Assembly (NCBI GenBank): GCA_963725415.1
Contig: CAVRZY010000196.1
Coordinates: 1-53,906, forward strand
Source: CAVRZY01 sp963725415
GTDB taxonomy: Bacteria > Acidobacteriota > Terriglobia > Bryobacterales > Bryobacteraceae
DNA length: 53,906 nucleotides
Direction: 5' to 3'
Shown: positions 17,967 to 25,597 of the stretch, in pieces
How the letters are laid out: the number at the start of each line of letters is the position of its first letter
Numbering within the stretch: position 1 is the stretch's first letter
Notes under the pieces: generated by a model
The model's input: the letters and a program-made list of their open reading frames with translations, nothing else
Databases searched by the model: none
Told to the model about the DNA's origin: nothing
Position numbers and translations under genes: made by a program

Positions 17967-18263
17967 ATGCGGCTACGGACAGCGCAGGGCAAGCTCAAGG
18001 TCGAGCACAACATCCTCGAGGGCGTGCGCGAGCTGCTGAAGCGGCTGCTGGCGGAGAATCCCGAGATCCGCGCGGTGATCCCGGGGGTGATCCGGCCGGT
18101 GCGGGACGCGCGCGGGAAGGTGCGGGTGCACGTCACCGTGCCCACCGCCAACGGCTGGAAGGCCATCGCCCTGAGCGCCGGGGCGCGCCAGGAGTTGTTC
18201 ATCAGCACTACTCTCAGTAAAGAACGGTTGGAACAGGCGCTGGGGCGGGCCGCGGAGCAGTAG
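17967..18263 (+). CDS. DUF2103-like predicted metal-binding protein
   Basis: A 98-residue protein beginning MRLRTAQGKLKVEHNILEGV and continuing through RAVIPGVIRPVRD and GWKAIALSAGARQELFIST, which I recognise as similar to DUF2103; this is recall, not a search. The open frame extends left to 17904, but that part is the right arm of the repeat cassette and would give a spurious leader (ILCALCVTLASLRETES), so ATG 17967 is used. There is no clear ribosome site, perhaps because the cassette displaced it. The last 26 codons have a diverged copy at 19103-19180. Confidence 0.65.
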   Translation: MRLRTAQGKLKVEHNILEGVRELLKRLLAENPEIRAVIPGVIRPVRDARGKVRVHVTVPTANGWKAIALSAGARQELFISTTLSKERLEQALGRAAEQ

Positions 18264-18308
18264 CCTGCCGACGGGCGAGGCGGTTAGTGTGACCCGCCAG
18301 AGCGTGCA

Positions 18309-18788
18309 CTACGTGCCAACAGAGATGTGGTTGGGACTGTCTTCTTGCTCGGGATCCAGGACTGCCAAGCCGAGTCGGGTGGCCGCCGTTTTGAGCTCGC
18401 GATCAGAGGCAACGAAGGCGAATCGTTCCAGCGAAGCCGGCATTCTCTGTCTTAAGACAAGAGCGGACGCCAAGTGTACAGCGTCCGCGCCATGCAGGGC
18501 GAACCGGTCTGCGAGGTCAACCGCATGGTCCAGGACTTCGTCCGTCAAAGCCACCCGGACGAAGTCTGCCCAGTCTTCCTGAACCTGCCCTGCTGTCCGG
18601 TCGAAAACACCGCCCTCCTCGGGGCTGGTCCTCTGTTTGCGGGCCAAGGCGGCACGGACTTCGACGTAGCCAAGCGTCGCACAACTCAAGAACTGGTTAC
18701 TGGCAAATAGTTGAGTGACCCAGTCTGTTCCTGTCTCACGGTAGTAGCGTTTAACCCAGACGCTGGCATCCAAGTAGTACAGCGTCAT
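18309..18788 (-). CDS. PIN-domain toxin, VapC-like
   Basis: A 159-residue PIN-domain ribonuclease. Acidic active-site residues are visible: the first Asp in YYLDASVWVKRYY, Glu in LGYVEVRAAL, Asp in LHGADAVHLASAL and Asp in FVASDRELKTAA. VapC toxins cleave RNA and are held in check by a partner antitoxin. ATG 18788 overlaps the stop of the upstream small gene by four bases (ATGA), the usual antitoxin-toxin coupling. The module is transcribed against DUF2103 and its remnant, which flank it. C-terminal residues after LAVLDPEQ are not conserved-looking. Confidence 0.88.
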   Translation of the reverse strand: MTLYYLDASVWVKRYYRETGTDWVTQLFASNQFLSCATLGYVEVRAALARKQRTSPEEGGVFDRTAGQVQEDWADFVRVALTDEVLDHAVDLADRFALHGADAVHLASALVLRQRMPASLERFAFVASDRELKTAATRLGLAVLDPEQEDSPNHISVGT

Positions 18789-19030
18789 CGACGGCCGTGG
18801 AGTAATATCTCGGAGGCGGGATCGCCGTTCCCCTCGATGGGCCGGACAGGTTTGAAGGCGGGTTGCCCATGAACGGGAAGCCCAAATGTCGCATCATTCC
18901 GCAATCCAGCCAGAGGTGAACTCTCAGAGGATGTTGGCGCGATCCTGTCCATCAGCCGCAGCACCCGGGCGGCCTGCTCTTCGGTGAGTCGTTCTAACTT
19001 GTCTCGCAAGGTATTCTTTGCAGTGGCCAT
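18785..19030 (-). CDS. antitoxin partner of the PIN toxin
   Basis: An 81-residue protein, MATAKNTLRDKLERLTEEQA followed by ARVLRLMDRI, then a flexible basic and proline-containing tail ending ILLHGRR. The helical N-terminus with LTEEQAARVL is seen in small antitoxins; no ribbon-helix-helix or AbrB fold can be assigned with certainty. The frame opens at 19039, but ATG 19030 is a more natural start. It overlaps the toxin by ATGA. Function is inferred from position and size. Confidence 0.65.
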   Translation of the reverse strand: MATAKNTLRDKLERLTEEQAARVLRLMDRIAPTSSESSPLAGLRNDATFGLPVHGQPAFKPVRPIEGNGDPASEILLHGRR

Positions 19031-19102
19031 AGACCACAATCCATCCCATTCTTATTATCGTACAACGCAGACCCGGTTGAAGGTGATTCTAGCAGGGGCG
19101 TG

Positions 19103-19180
19103 TGCCAGGAGCTGTTCATCAGCACCTCCCTTTCCAAAGAACAACTTGAGCAGGCGCTGGGGCGGGCCGTGGAGCAGTAA
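19103..19180 (+). pseudogene. 3' remnant of a second DUF2103-like gene
   Basis: Translated, this gives 25 residues (CQELFISTSLSKEQLEQALG then RAVEQ, stop) that match the end of the DUF2103 gene at 18186-18263 with only four replacements, while the DNA differs at roughly one base in five. No start or upstream part exists. It lies just beyond the toxin module, so that module is bracketed by related sequences. Confidence 0.8.
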
Positions 19181-19181
19181 C

Positions 19182-19890
19182 CTAGAAAGGCGCCATGGCC
19201 AGGTGCAGCGTCACGATGCCGGCGGTGAGGCGTTCGTAGTTAACGTTGACGAAGCCGGCCATGCGCATGTGTTCGGCGAGTTGGTCTGGGGCGGGGAAGT
19301 TGCGGACGGAATCGGGAAGGTAATGGTAGGCAGTGTGGTCGCCGGAGAGGGCGCCGCCGACCAGTGGCAGGATGCGGCGGGAGTAGAAATCGTAGAGGGC
19401 GGCGAAGAAGGGGTTGGGCGGCTGGGAGAACTCCAGGATGGCGGCGGTTCCGGAAGGCTTGAGCACGCGCAGCATCTCCGCGAGGGCGTCGTTGTAGCTG
19501 GCCAGGTTGCGAAAGCCGAAGGCGATGGTGAGGAGGTCGAGGGAGCGGTTCGGGAGAGGGAGCGCGAGGGCGTCGGATTCGAACAGGATGGACTGAAAAT
19601 GTTTTTGGGCGATTTTGCGTTGGGCGAGGACCAGCATGGGATGGGAGAAGTCGGCGCCCAGCAGGGGCGCGCCGCGTTCGGCTTCCAGAGCCAGGAGCAG
19701 GTCGCCGGTGCCGCAGCAGAGGTCCAGGACTCGGGCGCCGGGGGCCTGAAGAATCCGGCGGAGGCGGCGCGCGGCGCAGGCGCGCCAGTAACGGTCGCGA
19801 TTGAAGGAGAGCAGGTGGTTGAGCAGGTCGTAGCGGGGCGCGATGCGGGAGAACATGGCGCGCGACCCCTTGGGCCGGCGTGCGGCTCAT
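19182..19890 (-). CDS. ubiE: demethylmenaquinone/ubiquinone methyltransferase, N-terminal frameshift
   Basis: UbiE/MenG performs the C-methylation step of menaquinone or ubiquinone synthesis. Motifs are MFSRIAPRYDLLNHLLSFNR, the SAM-binding VLDLCCGTGDLLLAL, ADFSHPML, TIAFGFRNLASYNDALAEM and RVLKPSGTAAILEFSQP. The continuous frame begins at 19856, but the proper start is ATG 19890 (MSRTPAQGVAR), which overlaps the aroB stop as ATGA; one extra C near 19857 separates the two parts. With it removed the protein is 235 residues, normal for the family. Gene order aroB-ubiE suggests co-transcription. The frameshift is likely a sequence error, since all catalytic parts are intact. Confidence 0.88.
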
Positions 19891-20964
19891 GCCAGCGCGT
19901 CCTGGACAGCCGAATGAACGATGGCCTCGTCGATGCCGGTGACGATCGTCACCTGCCCGATCTTCTCGGGGAGCACGAAGTGGACGCGGCCCTGGACGGT
20001 TTTCTTGTCGCTGCGCGAGGCGAGCGACGCAGGGCGCCGGCGGTGATTCCCTCCAGCGACGGGATGGGGCCGTAGAGGCGGAGGGTGTCCAGGATGGCGC
20101 GGGCGTCCTCCGGCCGGGAGGTGCCCGGTGCTTTCAGCCAGAAGGACGGCGGCGCGCATTCCGAATGCCGACGGCTTCGCCGTGCAGGAACTGCGAGTAG
20201 CCGGTTTCGGCCTCGAGCGCGTGGCCCACGGTGTGGCCGAAGTTCAGGATGCGGCGCAGGCCGCTTTCGCGCTCGTCGGCGGAGACCACCTGGGCTTTGA
20301 TGCGCACGCACTCGGCGATCATCTGGTCGACCAGGTCCGGGGCGCGCGCCAGCACCTCCCGGTGTCTTTCAGTCATTAAGAAGAAAAGCGAGGGGCTGCG
20401 GATGACGCCACATTTGACGACTTCGAAGAGGCCGGCGCGGTATTCACGCTCGGGGAGGGTGGCCAGCACGTCGGGGTCGATGAGCACGGCCAAAGGCTGA
20501 TGGAAGCAGCCGACCAGGTTCTTCCCGGCCAGAAGGTTCACGCCGGTCTTGCCGCCGATGCCGGCGTCCACTTGCGCCAGCAGGGTAGTGGGAACCTGAA
20601 GGAGCGGGATCCCGCGCATGAAGATGGCGGCCAGGAATCCGCCCAGGTCGTTGACGATGCCTCCGCCGAAGGCGATCAGGAGGCTGGAGCGGTCGGCGCC
20701 ACGCGCGACCATCTGTTCGGCCAGCGCCTCGACGGAGGCCAGCCGCTTGCGGTCTTCGCCACCCGGAAAGAAAAGGACTTCGTGTGGAACGCGGCCGAGC
20801 GCGCGCGCCAGCTTGCCGCCGTAGAGCTGCCAGACGTCCTCGGTCGAAACCACGAAAAGCTTGCCGGCCCGCTCGGGTATATAGTCCGCTATGCGGTCCA
20901 GAACACCCCGGTCGACGACGGCTTTATAGCTCCGCGGCGGGGTCTCGACGGCGAAGGCGGGCAT
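19887..20964 (-). CDS. aroB: 3-dehydroquinate synthase, three frameshifts in the 3' third
   Basis: AroB makes 3-dehydroquinate in the shikimate pathway. The first 270 residues are clean: SLLIAFGGGIVNDLGGFLAA (NAD site), VPTTLLAQVDAGIGGKTGVN, AGLFEVVKCGVI and NFGHTVGHALEAETGYSQF with the metal-binding His. After HGEAVGI near 20155 the frame moves to MRAAVLLAESTG, then near 20125 to SRPEDARAILDTLRLYGPIP, and near 20035 back to SDKKTVQGRVHFVLPEKIGQ, ending DALA. Residues typical of AroB continue through every shift. The stop overlaps the ubiE start. No strong ribosome site is visible at ATG 20964. Three indels within 120 bases of an essential gene argue for poor sequence quality here. Confidence 0.88.
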
Positions 20965-21061
20965 ACAGACCGTTGTACCATCAAGCGCCGGCAGCTTGTA
21001 GGCGCGGGGATAGAGCGGGTGCGCGACGACAGAGCGGCTGCGTCGCTAGGGCAAAAGGCAA

Positions 21062-22723
21062 TCATGGCGCGAGGACGGCCTCGTCCGGGACTGTTTGGCT
21101 GACGGGCTCTTCGTGCCGGCGCAGGCACCTCTGGCGGAAAGCATGGGCGGCGCCGATGAAGGCCCGGAAAATGGGATGAGGCTCGAGGGGCTTGGATTTG
21201 AACTCGGGGTGGAACTGGCAGCCCAGGAACCAGGGGTGATCGGGGATCTCACAAATTTCGACATAGACGCGGTCGGGGGTTTCGCCGGCGATGCGCAGGC
21301 CGGCCGCGGTCAGCATGGGCTCGTACTCGCGGTTGAACTCGTAGCGATGGCGGTGGCGCTCGCTGATCTGGCGCTCGCCGTAGGCTTGATGAGCGAAACT
21401 GCCCTCGGCCAGCAGGCAGGGATAAGCGCCCAGGCGCATGGTTCCACCCAGCTCATCGACCCCTTTTAACTCACGGAGCTTGTAAATGACGCGATGGGGC
21501 GTGGCAGGATCGAACTCCGTGGAATCGGCGTGCTGGAGGCCGCAGACGTTGCGGGCGAATTCGATGACCAGGGTCTGCATGCCCAGGCAGATGCCGAAGT
21601 AAGGGACCTTCCTCTCGCGGGCGAAGCGAATGGCCTGGATCATGCCCTCGATGCCGCGCTTGCCAAAGCCCCCCGGAACGAGGATGCCATCGAACTCCTC
21701 GAGTTGGCGGAGGGCTTCGGGATTGAGCAGGCCTTCGGAATCGATCCAGCGAATGTTGACTTTGAGGTTGTGGGCCAGACCGCCGTGAAGAAGGGCTTCC
21801 TTGAGGCTCTTGTAGGAATCCTCGTAGACGGTGTACTTGCCCACCAGCGCGATGCTGACTTCGCCGGCGGGATTCTTGAGGCGGTGGAGCATGGCGCCCC
21901 AGCGGTCGAGGTTGCGGGGTCCGGCCTGGAGATTGAAGGAGCGGAGAATGATCTCGTCCACGCCCTGCTCGGCGAAGACCAGGGGGACCTCATAGACGGA
22001 GGCCACGTCGCGGGCCGAGATGACGGCTTCGACGTCCACGTCGCAGAACAGGGCGATCTTGTCCTTGAGGTCGCGGGTGAGGAAGCGTTCGGTGCGGCAC
22101 AGAAGGATATCGGGCTGGATGCCGATGGCGCGCAACTCCTTGACGCTGTGCTGGGTGGGCTTGGTCTTCATCTCCTGGGCGGCGGCGATCCAGGGTACCA
22201 GGGTGACGTGGAGGAAGATGGCGTTCTCGCGACCGAGCTCATGGCGCATCTGGCGGATGGTTTCCAGGAAGGGCAGCGACTCGATATCGCCGACGGTGCC
22301 GCCGATCTCGACGATGACCACATCCACGCCGCTGGAGACGCGCCGGATGGCGGCCTTGATTTCGTTGGTGACGTGGGGAATCACCTGAACGGTCTTGCCG
22401 AGGTAATCCCCGCGGCGCTCTTTGGTGATGATCTGCTCGTAGATGCGGCCGGAGGTGACGTTGTTGCTTTGGGTGAGGTGGGCGTGGGTGAAGCGCTCGT
22501 AATGGCCGAGGTCGAGGTCGGTTTCGGCGCCGTCGTCGGTGACAAAGACTTCCCCGTGCTGGAAGGGGCTCAGGGTGCCGGGATCGACGTTGAGGTAGGG
22601 ATCGAGTTTCTGGAGAGTGACGCGCAAGCCGCGACTTTCGAGTAGGCATCCGATGGAGGCGGCAGAAATGCCCTTGCCCAGGGAGGAAACCACGCCGCCG
22701 GTTACGAAGATGTACTTAGCCAT
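21062..22723 (-). CDS. pyrG: CTP synthase
   Basis: A complete 553-residue enzyme converting UTP to CTP with glutamine as nitrogen donor. The synthetase domain begins KYIFVTGGVVSSLGKGISAA and includes LDPYLNVDPGTLSPFQHGEV and EIGGTVGDIESLPFLETIRQ. The class I amidotransferase domain carries VPGGFGKRGIEGM, the nucleophile in PYFGICLGMQ and the His-Glu end GCQFHPEFKSKPLEPHP. A short lineage-specific tail follows. ATG 22723 is the family start. Upstream lies the TTAGCC heptamer repeat and then kdsB; pyrG next to kdsB is a common arrangement because KdsB uses CTP. Confidence 0.97.
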   Translation of the reverse strand: MAKYIFVTGGVVSSLGKGISAASIGCLLESRGLRVTLQKLDPYLNVDPGTLSPFQHGEVFVTDDGAETDLDLGHYERFTHAHLTQSNNVTSGRIYEQIITKERRGDYLGKTVQVIPHVTNEIKAAIRRVSSGVDVVIVEIGGTVGDIESLPFLETIRQMRHELGRENAIFLHVTLVPWIAAAQEMKTKPTQHSVKELRAIGIQPDILLCRTERFLTRDLKDKIALFCDVDVEAVISARDVASVYEVPLVFAEQGVDEIILRSFNLQAGPRNLDRWGAMLHRLKNPAGEVSIALVGKYTVYEDSYKSLKEALLHGGLAHNLKVNIRWIDSEGLLNPEALRQLEEFDGILVPGGFGKRGIEGMIQAIRFARERKVPYFGICLGMQTLVIEFARNVCGLQHADSTEFDPATPHRVIYKLRELKGVDELGGTMRLGAYPCLLAEGSFAHQAYGERQISERHRHRYEFNREYEPMLTAAGLRIAGETPDRVYVEICEIPDHPWFLGCQFHPEFKSKPLEPHPIFRAFIGAAHAFRQRCLRRHEEPVSQTVPDEAVLAP

Positions 22724-22731
22724 AAGAAGCC

Positions 22732-22796
22732 GTTAGCCATTAGCCGTTAGCCGCTAGCCTTAAACAAGAGTGTTGTCGAAGTCTGATGGCTAGCGG
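22732..22796. repeat. TTAGCC heptamer repeat and hairpin between kdsB and pyrG
   Basis: Four tandem heptamers NTTAGCC (last one GCTAGCC) occupy 22732-22759. The last part, CCGCTAGCC at 22751-22759, pairs with GGCTAGCGG at 22788-22796 to form a 9-bp stem with a 28-base loop. It lies in the kdsB-pyrG gap of 84 bases and is a low-complexity dispersed-repeat type; a role is unknown. Confidence 0.75.
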
Positions 22797-22807
22797 TTTG
22801 GTCTCCA

Positions 22808-23560
22808 TTACTTCCTCGCATTCGACATTCCAAAGAGCTGCGAGACACGTTCCAGATCTGCCGGCGTGTCTACGCCGAGGGATTCGTATTCGGTTTCCAC
22901 CACGCGGATGGAATAGCCGTTTTCGAGAGCGCGCAGTTGCTCCAGCCGCTCGGCCTGTTCCAGTGGGCCGACCGGGAGCTGAGAATAGGAGAGCAGGAAA
23001 TCGCGCTGGTAGACGTACAAGCCGATGTGTTTGTAATGTTGAACGGTGCCGGGATTGCCCAGGTCCCGCACGTAGGGGATCAAGGTGCGCGAGAAATAGA
23101 TGGCATTGTGAAAGCGGTCGGTGACCACCTTGACGACGTTGGGATTGGCAAGCTCGCGGGGGTCTTCAATGCGTTTCTTGAGGGTGCCCATGGGGACGGC
23201 CGGATCGTCCAGCAGAGCCAGGACGGCGGCATCGATGGCGGCGGGGTCGATCAGCGGCTCATCGCCCTGGATGTTGACGATCAGATCGGCATCTTCGGCG
23301 GAAGCCACCTCGGCGACCCGGTCGGTGCCGGAGGGGTGATCGGCCCGGGTCATGCGCACCGGAGCGCCGAAGCGGCGGGCTTCGGCGTAGATGCGCTCGT
23401 CGTCGGTGGCGATGATGAGGCGGGAGAGATAGCGGGCTTGCGCGGCGCGTTCGAAGACGTGCTGGAGCATGGGTTTGCCGGCGATCGGGGCGAGGGCTTT
23501 CCCAGGAAAACGTGCAGAGGCGAAGCGCGCCGGGACAACGCCTAATATCCCACGTCGCAC
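22808..23560 (-). CDS. kdsB: 3-deoxy-manno-octulosonate cytidylyltransferase
   Basis: A 250-residue enzyme that makes CMP-Kdo for lipopolysaccharide inner core. Family motifs are ILGVVPARFASARFPGKAL, KPMLQHVFERAAQA, IIATDDERIY, DHPSGTDRVAEVA, IVNIQGDEPLIDP and HYKHIGLYVYQRDFLLSYSQ. GTG 23560 begins VRRGILGVVPARF; no ribosome site is visible, but TATGAT stands five bases upstream of the GTG, so the mRNA may be leaderless. It shows that the organism makes Kdo-type lipid A core and has an outer membrane. pyrG follows downstream. Confidence 0.96.
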   Translation of the reverse strand: MRRGILGVVPARFASARFPGKALAPIAGKPMLQHVFERAAQARYLSRLIIATDDERIYAEARRFGAPVRMTRADHPSGTDRVAEVASAEDADLIVNIQGDEPLIDPAAIDAAVLALLDDPAVPMGTLKKRIEDPRELANPNVVKVVTDRFHNAIYFSRTLIPYVRDLGNPGTVQHYKHIGLYVYQRDFLLSYSQLPVGPLEQAERLEQLRALENGYSIRVVETEYESLGVDTPADLERVSQLFGMSNARK

Positions 23561-23565
23561 GTTCG

Positions 23566-23571
23566 ATCATA
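23566..23571 (-). promoter_or_regulatory. -10-like TATGAT directly before kdsB
   Basis: TATGAT read leftward, five bases before the GTG of kdsB, where no ribosome site is present. The placement suits transcription beginning at the start codon (leaderless mRNA). No clear -35 box. Confidence 0.4.
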
Positions 23572-23629
23572 GCACAACCCGGCATGGCCCCGACGCACGG
23601 ACGGGGAAAGGTCCAGCCGCGGGCACGGC

Positions 23630-23661
23630 AATCGTCAATCGTCACTGAGGCAATCGTCAAT
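23630..23661 (-). repeat. ATTGACGATT repeat, two copies
   Basis: Copies at 23652-23661 and 23630-23639, read on the minus strand. Each contains TGA at the same position; one is the stop of the radical SAM frame as read, the other (23657-23659) is the stop in the alternative frame ending SVSPAN. Confidence 0.85.
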
Positions 23662-25203
23662 TGGCCGGCGACACTGAAAACTGCGCCGTGCGCCCGTACT
23701 CCTGCGCCAGTGTGTGAACGATTCTCTGATCAAGCGGAAGATCGTGCTGCCGTTCTGGGCGATCAGTTTCAGCCATGCCCAAGCGCCCTCTTGCGTGAAA
23801 TAGATGCCGCGAAACAACAGCCGCGCCACCAGGTAGCCGAGCTTTTCCGGCGCCGGCTGATCTGCAATCGAATCGATGGCTCTTCGCGTAGCCGCGGGAC
23901 TGTAGGCGTCCGTCCATGCGTGCCGGACCTCAGCCTGGAGCTCGGTAGTGGTCATCTTCAAAGGCGTGTGGGGCACGTAAGAGGGCGCCGAATCGAGCCA
24001 GTACTTGGGCCGCGTCAGCCGTCCCTCTTTCTCCAAACGGGCGTACAGGGGCGTGCCCGGGAATGCAAGGATCTGCCCGAAGACTGGCAGTCCAGGCGGC
24101 CAGTCGCGGATCTGGCTCAGGGTGCGCTCCGCAACTCCGGGCATGTCATTATCCAGGCCGAAGATGAACGAGGTGATGGCGTAAATGTTCCGCCGGGCTA
24201 ATCGCTGGAGTGCCGCGGCGTACTCGGAGGGCTTGTTGAAGCTCTTGTTCACGCTGGCGAGACTGGCCGGGTCGACGGACTCCATGCCGATGAAGATGCA
24301 CTTGCCGCCCGAATTCGCGATCAGGTCTACCAGTTCTTCATCGCGCAGCAGGTTGACGCTGATCTGTCCCACCCAGGGGAGCTGTGCGCGCGCCGTGACG
24401 ATGTCGCGCAGAAGCGATTTGGCCCGCCTCACGTTGATGGCGATGTTGTCGTCCACGAAGAACACGGCGATCTTTTCACGGGTGCGGCGGGCACGCGCCT
24501 TCAAGCGCAACATCTCTTCCACAATGCTCCCGTTGGAGCGGAAACGGATGGAATGGCCGAAGAATCCCGTGACGGTGCAGAATTCGCAGCCGTAGGGGCA
24601 GCCGCGCCCGGACTCGACCGGGATCAGGTGGAATGCCTCCCAATTGGTCCGGAAGTGTTTCATGATGGGGCGCAGGAGGCGCGGAATCGGGTTGAACTGG
24701 CGGAGGTCGAGCGAATCCCAAGGGATCTTAGGGTAATCCTGGAGGCTGGGTCGGCGGTCGCGGCCGGAAGCATCCACCGGAGCGTAGGTGTCCTTCAGTT
24801 GGCCGCGCGCCGCATCTTCGACGATCTTCGGCCAGGTCTCATCCGCTTCGCCCAGCGCTACGGCATCCGCATGGCGCGGGCCACCGTCACGGCCCAGGGC
24901 CTCCTCCGGCGCCTGGGTGACATGCGGTCCGCCCATCACCACGGGTATACCCGCGGCCCGCAAGGCGTCGGCCACCCGGTAAGCCTTGGCGATCACCCGG
25001 GTCATCGCGCCGATCCCGGCCAGCCCGATTTTCCTGTCCAGCGCGAACCGCACCAGGTCGGCATCGCTCACCGGCTTCCTGTTGCCATCGATCAGCACAA
25101 CCTCGTGGCCCGGCGGGGTGAGCGCCTGGAGCAGAAACATCCAGAGGTGCGGTATGAAATTCCCTGCCAGATCGTTGTCCGGGTTGTACAGGAGGATCTT
25201 CAT
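23635..25203 (-). CDS. B12-binding-domain radical SAM protein
   Basis: A 522-residue protein. The N-terminal part (KILLYNPDNDLAGNFIPHLW, GIPVVMGGPHVTQAPEEAL) is a cobalamin-binding-like domain. The radical SAM core has the cluster motif GRGCPYGCEFCTVTGFFG (CxxxCxxC), FFVDDNIAINVRRAK and IGMESVDPASLASVNKSFNK. Such enzymes perform difficult methylations or rearrangements, often in lipid or hopanoid metabolism; the substrate is unknown. Near 23716 the frame probably slips: the alternative frame reads LAQEYGRTAQFSVSPAN and stops at 23657, whereas the frame as read ends in a basic tail and residues encoded by the ATTGACGATT repeat. Confidence 0.85.
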   Translation of the reverse strand: MKILLYNPDNDLAGNFIPHLWMFLLQALTPPGHEVVLIDGNRKPVSDADLVRFALDRKIGLAGIGAMTRVIAKAYRVADALRAAGIPVVMGGPHVTQAPEEALGRDGGPRHADAVALGEADETWPKIVEDAARGQLKDTYAPVDASGRDRRPSLQDYPKIPWDSLDLRQFNPIPRLLRPIMKHFRTNWEAFHLIPVESGRGCPYGCEFCTVTGFFGHSIRFRSNGSIVEEMLRLKARARRTREKIAVFFVDDNIAINVRRAKSLLRDIVTARAQLPWVGQISVNLLRDEELVDLIANSGGKCIFIGMESVDPASLASVNKSFNKPSEYAAALQRLARRNIYAITSFIFGLDNDMPGVAERTLSQIRDWPPGLPVFGQILAFPGTPLYARLEKEGRLTRPKYWLDSAPSYVPHTPLKMTTTELQAEVRHAWTDAYSPAATRRAIDSIADQPAPEKLGYLVARLLFRGIYFTQEGAWAWLKLIAQNGSTIFRLIRESFTHWRRSTGARRSFQCRRPIDDCLSDD

Positions 25204-25351
25204 GGCGGCGTAGGCTTTCTAGCCCCGGCGAATTGGTCCCAGACGTTGGATTGAACTGGACCTCCATGCCAGTTGCTCAAGCGGCATCGACTTTCGCACG
25301 TTCGGATCTTGCATTGTAGCACCACGCGATGCCAACTCGGTGAATAGATGG

Positions 25352-25508
25352 CCAGTAATCCCTCAGACGGTGTGAAAAAATGCCCACGTCATTCTCGGCT
25401 GCCAGCAACGCAGGCCGGGGCCCGCGCCACCTCAACAACTTGCCAGTGTGGTGAGGCGGGTGCCCGACCTGCCCTGGCATTTTCTCACACCTTCTGAGGC
25501 ATTACCAG
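25352..25508. mobile_element. MITE-like inverted-repeat element
   Basis: Bases 25352-25384 and 25476-25508 are inverted repeats matching at 28 of 33 positions (core GGTGTGA, AAAATGCC). They enclose about 90 bases with no gene, total 157 bases. This is the structure of a small non-autonomous transposon; no related transposase was recognised in the window. The surrounding gap 25204-25597 shows nothing else. Confidence 0.65.
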
Positions 25509-25597
25509 CCTACGGTTTGGGGAGAAGTGCACCGTCCGATTAGATTCTTACGTCGAAGATCGTAAACAAGAATACTTCAACATTTGAAGCCGTAGGC

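Noticed and set aside
21494..22645. 383-residue frame antisense to pyrG
   Set aside because: It mirrors the codon bias of pyrG and has no start signal or family; pyrG itself is certain.
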